Source: Liolophura sinensis
Lineage: Eukaryota > Mollusca > Polyplacophora > Chitonida > Chitonidae
Assembly: GCF_032854445.1 (NCBI RefSeq)
Contig: NC_088305.1
Location: 19,515,717 to 19,579,716, forward strand
Direction: 5' to 3'
Length of the DNA: 64,000 nucleotides
The translations under genes and the position numbers were made by a program. Position 1 is the stretch's first letter. Every line of letters begins with the position of its first letter. Under the pieces are notes generated by a model. That model searched no databases. It saw only the letters and a list, made by a program, of their open reading frames with translations, and was not told where the DNA came from. Shown here piece by piece: positions 62,117-64,000 of the stretch.

Positions 62117-64000
62117 ACATACATAAAAGGGAATCTTGAAAACACTAGTTGGATTGAATAAGAATGAGTTATAGAATTTGTGCGCCATCATCTACATGTA
62201 CTGTACATGTGTGTCTACACGCAGGCTCTGTTGCTACCATACACATATACGAATAAAATGCTTTTACCAAACTTTTATCGAAAAATCATGTTTAAATGTC
62301 TGATATCGTAGCAATAGATTATCATTGCATGCGAAATTTTTTTTTTTTTAATTATTTTTAGGTTTATTTTTTTATCAATGATACATTTTAGCAAAGTCAA
62401 TTTTGGAAGCAATTTTACACTTAATGAGATCATTTCTGTTTGAATGCCAAAGAGCATCAAAAGAAAATTGTAATTCCCTTGGTTATTCCCTGATAGTGAT
62501 AATTGCACATAAAGATATTTACCAGGTTTAGTGATTCACATAGGCAGCTTGGCCATTTATCTGTATCTTTTTTGTGGACAGATGTAAGTTTTTCGTTGCG
62601 TTGGCTGGGTGACTGGGCACGTATGGCACATGGCGGAGTGTGAGGACAACTGTCAAGGTTTGCTGTAAAGACAGGTTAAGTCAGGAGGATGGGTTTAAGT
62701 GTTAGATAATTGGTAGTGTCTGCTAGCCAGGAGTATATGGATTGAGGGTGGTTAGTCTCAGAGAGGCAGGTTAATGGTGCAATCAATGGGCCCTTTCTGA
62801 CCTGGGCCCTGCCAAATGTCATTACTATGGCTAAGGGGGAAATGGGGTGCAACCGATGAGGGTGGTTGTGGTTGGGCAGGGGGGAGGAGGATTGGGGGAG
62901 CTGCCACACAGGCCGCTTGCCTGAGAAATTTGTGATTGGAACCTTGGGAGAAGTGAGCAAGTTTGCGTGCAGCCAGCCAGCCCGCCGGACCTGCCAGTCT
63001 TGGGAATGACTGTTGATAGAGTTTGATAAAGCATCTTCCTTCTTACTCCCGATCAGGATCAGTCAGAGCAGTTACTGCGCCTACGGGCCTGGCTTAATTC
63101 AGACTGAGCAGATCTGGTCTGGTATATGGCGACGCTGAGCTTATAGCAAATCCTATGCCATTCTACAACGGATCAACATTGACATATATGTACACCAAGC
63201 TTATTCTTCCCTGGTGTGAACCTAATTCCTTATGATGATAGACAGAATTTGGCACAGACTGAATACACTGTATGGCCAGAATGGCCAGTGTGTTTAAATG
63301 GGGAACCAGCCCTCTGGTCACTAAACTGTACTCTAAAATAAACCTCTTGATGAACTGACCATCAACCACGAGACCAGCGTCCAGACACTTAAATAGTTAG
63401 ATCTGACTTAGTACATGACCGGGTTTCCTTTTGGTTAGTGGTTTTGGCCATTAGGGTGCATGGAACTGCTCTTGGCAGAGGTTGAGGAAAACTATACGTA
63501 TATACTGTGCACACTCACTATAAATCCAGAAAGAGGTTTCATGTATCGTACTTAGTGTTAAGTTGCCCTTAGCTAAGTGAACTTTATATCTCTACAACAT
63601 ATGTTGTTATTGTCATTAAGGCCTTCATCCTTCGCTGTTAAGTGAGCTTCATGAAACCGGCCCATGAGCTTCAGAATGTTCCGTCAACCGAAAAGCTCAG
63701 TTCCAAAAACTCCTCACACCCTGTTGTCACTCTTACTCCAATAGCTCTTATGCAGTCTGTATAAGCGACCTTTAACACACTTTTGGGTTATGTTTGTGCT
63801 TATAAGTACATGTAATAGAAAAAGACAACAAATAATATAAGAGTTATTTCGAAAAAGGGCTGCACATCAACCTATATCGTCACAAACATTTTTTGTGACA
63901 CGCATGGTAATTTTATAAATCAGCCTTTCATCTGGAATTCTTATGTGGCAAATAGAATATGTCAGAGAAACCGGAAATATAATGTTATTTGACTCGTGTC

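Larger units (their letters stand above)
41019..64000 (+). other. Putative first intron of the signal-peptide gene (no exon recognised)
   Basis: From the donor at 41019 to the window end I find no plus-strand segment with matching acceptor, donor and protein-like frame. The longest open frame (60277-60723) starts in a satellite, and its unique part has no good donor. The stretch holds SINEs, MITEs, minisatellites and two unique islands, listed separately. Confidence 0.4.

Overview
The window is eukaryotic, intron-rich, AT-rich DNA. It is most likely from a mollusc (bivalve or gastropod) or a close lophotrochozoan relative. The evidence is about twenty copies of a tRNA-derived SINE whose body and 3' tail (a G/C-rich core, then ATTCTTGAGTACGGCGTAAA and an AATAAATAAA tail) resemble the MetaSINE-type elements of molluscs. 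Spliced genes with GT-AG introns, many minisatellites and dispersed MITE-like elements fit this. There is no operon, prokaryotic gene or rRNA, and no CRISPR array. Most of the longer open frames are chance frames or read through tandem repeats.

Two genes can be supported by reading splice sites and phase by hand. (1) A minus-strand gene runs from a promoter-like region near 35.3-35.5 kb (three CCAAT boxes and a TTTCGCGG E2F-like site), through a non-coding first exon, to at least ten coding exons between 33901 and 24013. All ten join in one frame to give 389 codons, with no stop yet reached. The protein is Ser/Thr/Pro/basic-rich. One exon carries a block, FVRDDRALESILSEQGV, that closely resembles a block I recall from vertebrate tastin (TROAP), a mitotic spindle and adhesion-associated protein. 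I call it tastin-like with moderate confidence. Two neighbouring exons are tandem duplicates, one intron has a GC donor, and the 3' end is not resolved. (2) A plus-strand gene starts at 40934 with an exon encoding a signal peptide and a perfect donor at 41019. No later exon could be recognised, so the remaining 23 kb of the window is probably its first intron.

Layout: 1-24 kb is non-coding, with a 62-bp, a 27-bp, a 31-bp (about 1.5 kb) and an 18-bp tandem array, SINEs and MITE family A and B copies, plus one ambiguous exon candidate at 5.6 kb. 24-35.5 kb is the tastin-like gene, with introns full of SINEs and a 1.15 kb non-autonomous hAT-like element nested inside a SINE. 35.5-40.9 kb is intergenic, with a SINE, an array of MITE ends and a 97-bp satellite. 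41-64 kb is the putative long intron, with a 40-bp satellite (58.66-60.40 kb), a 48-kb minisatellite, many SINE/MITE copies and a marked excess of the palindrome TACATGTA.

I found no convincing new biological system. The most interesting points are the duplicated-exon tastin-like gene with its cell-cycle-type promoter, the palindromic MITE family A and the tandem array of its ends, the hAT-in-SINE nesting, the higher-order structure in two satellites, and the SINE whose tail lies just upstream of a splice acceptor.
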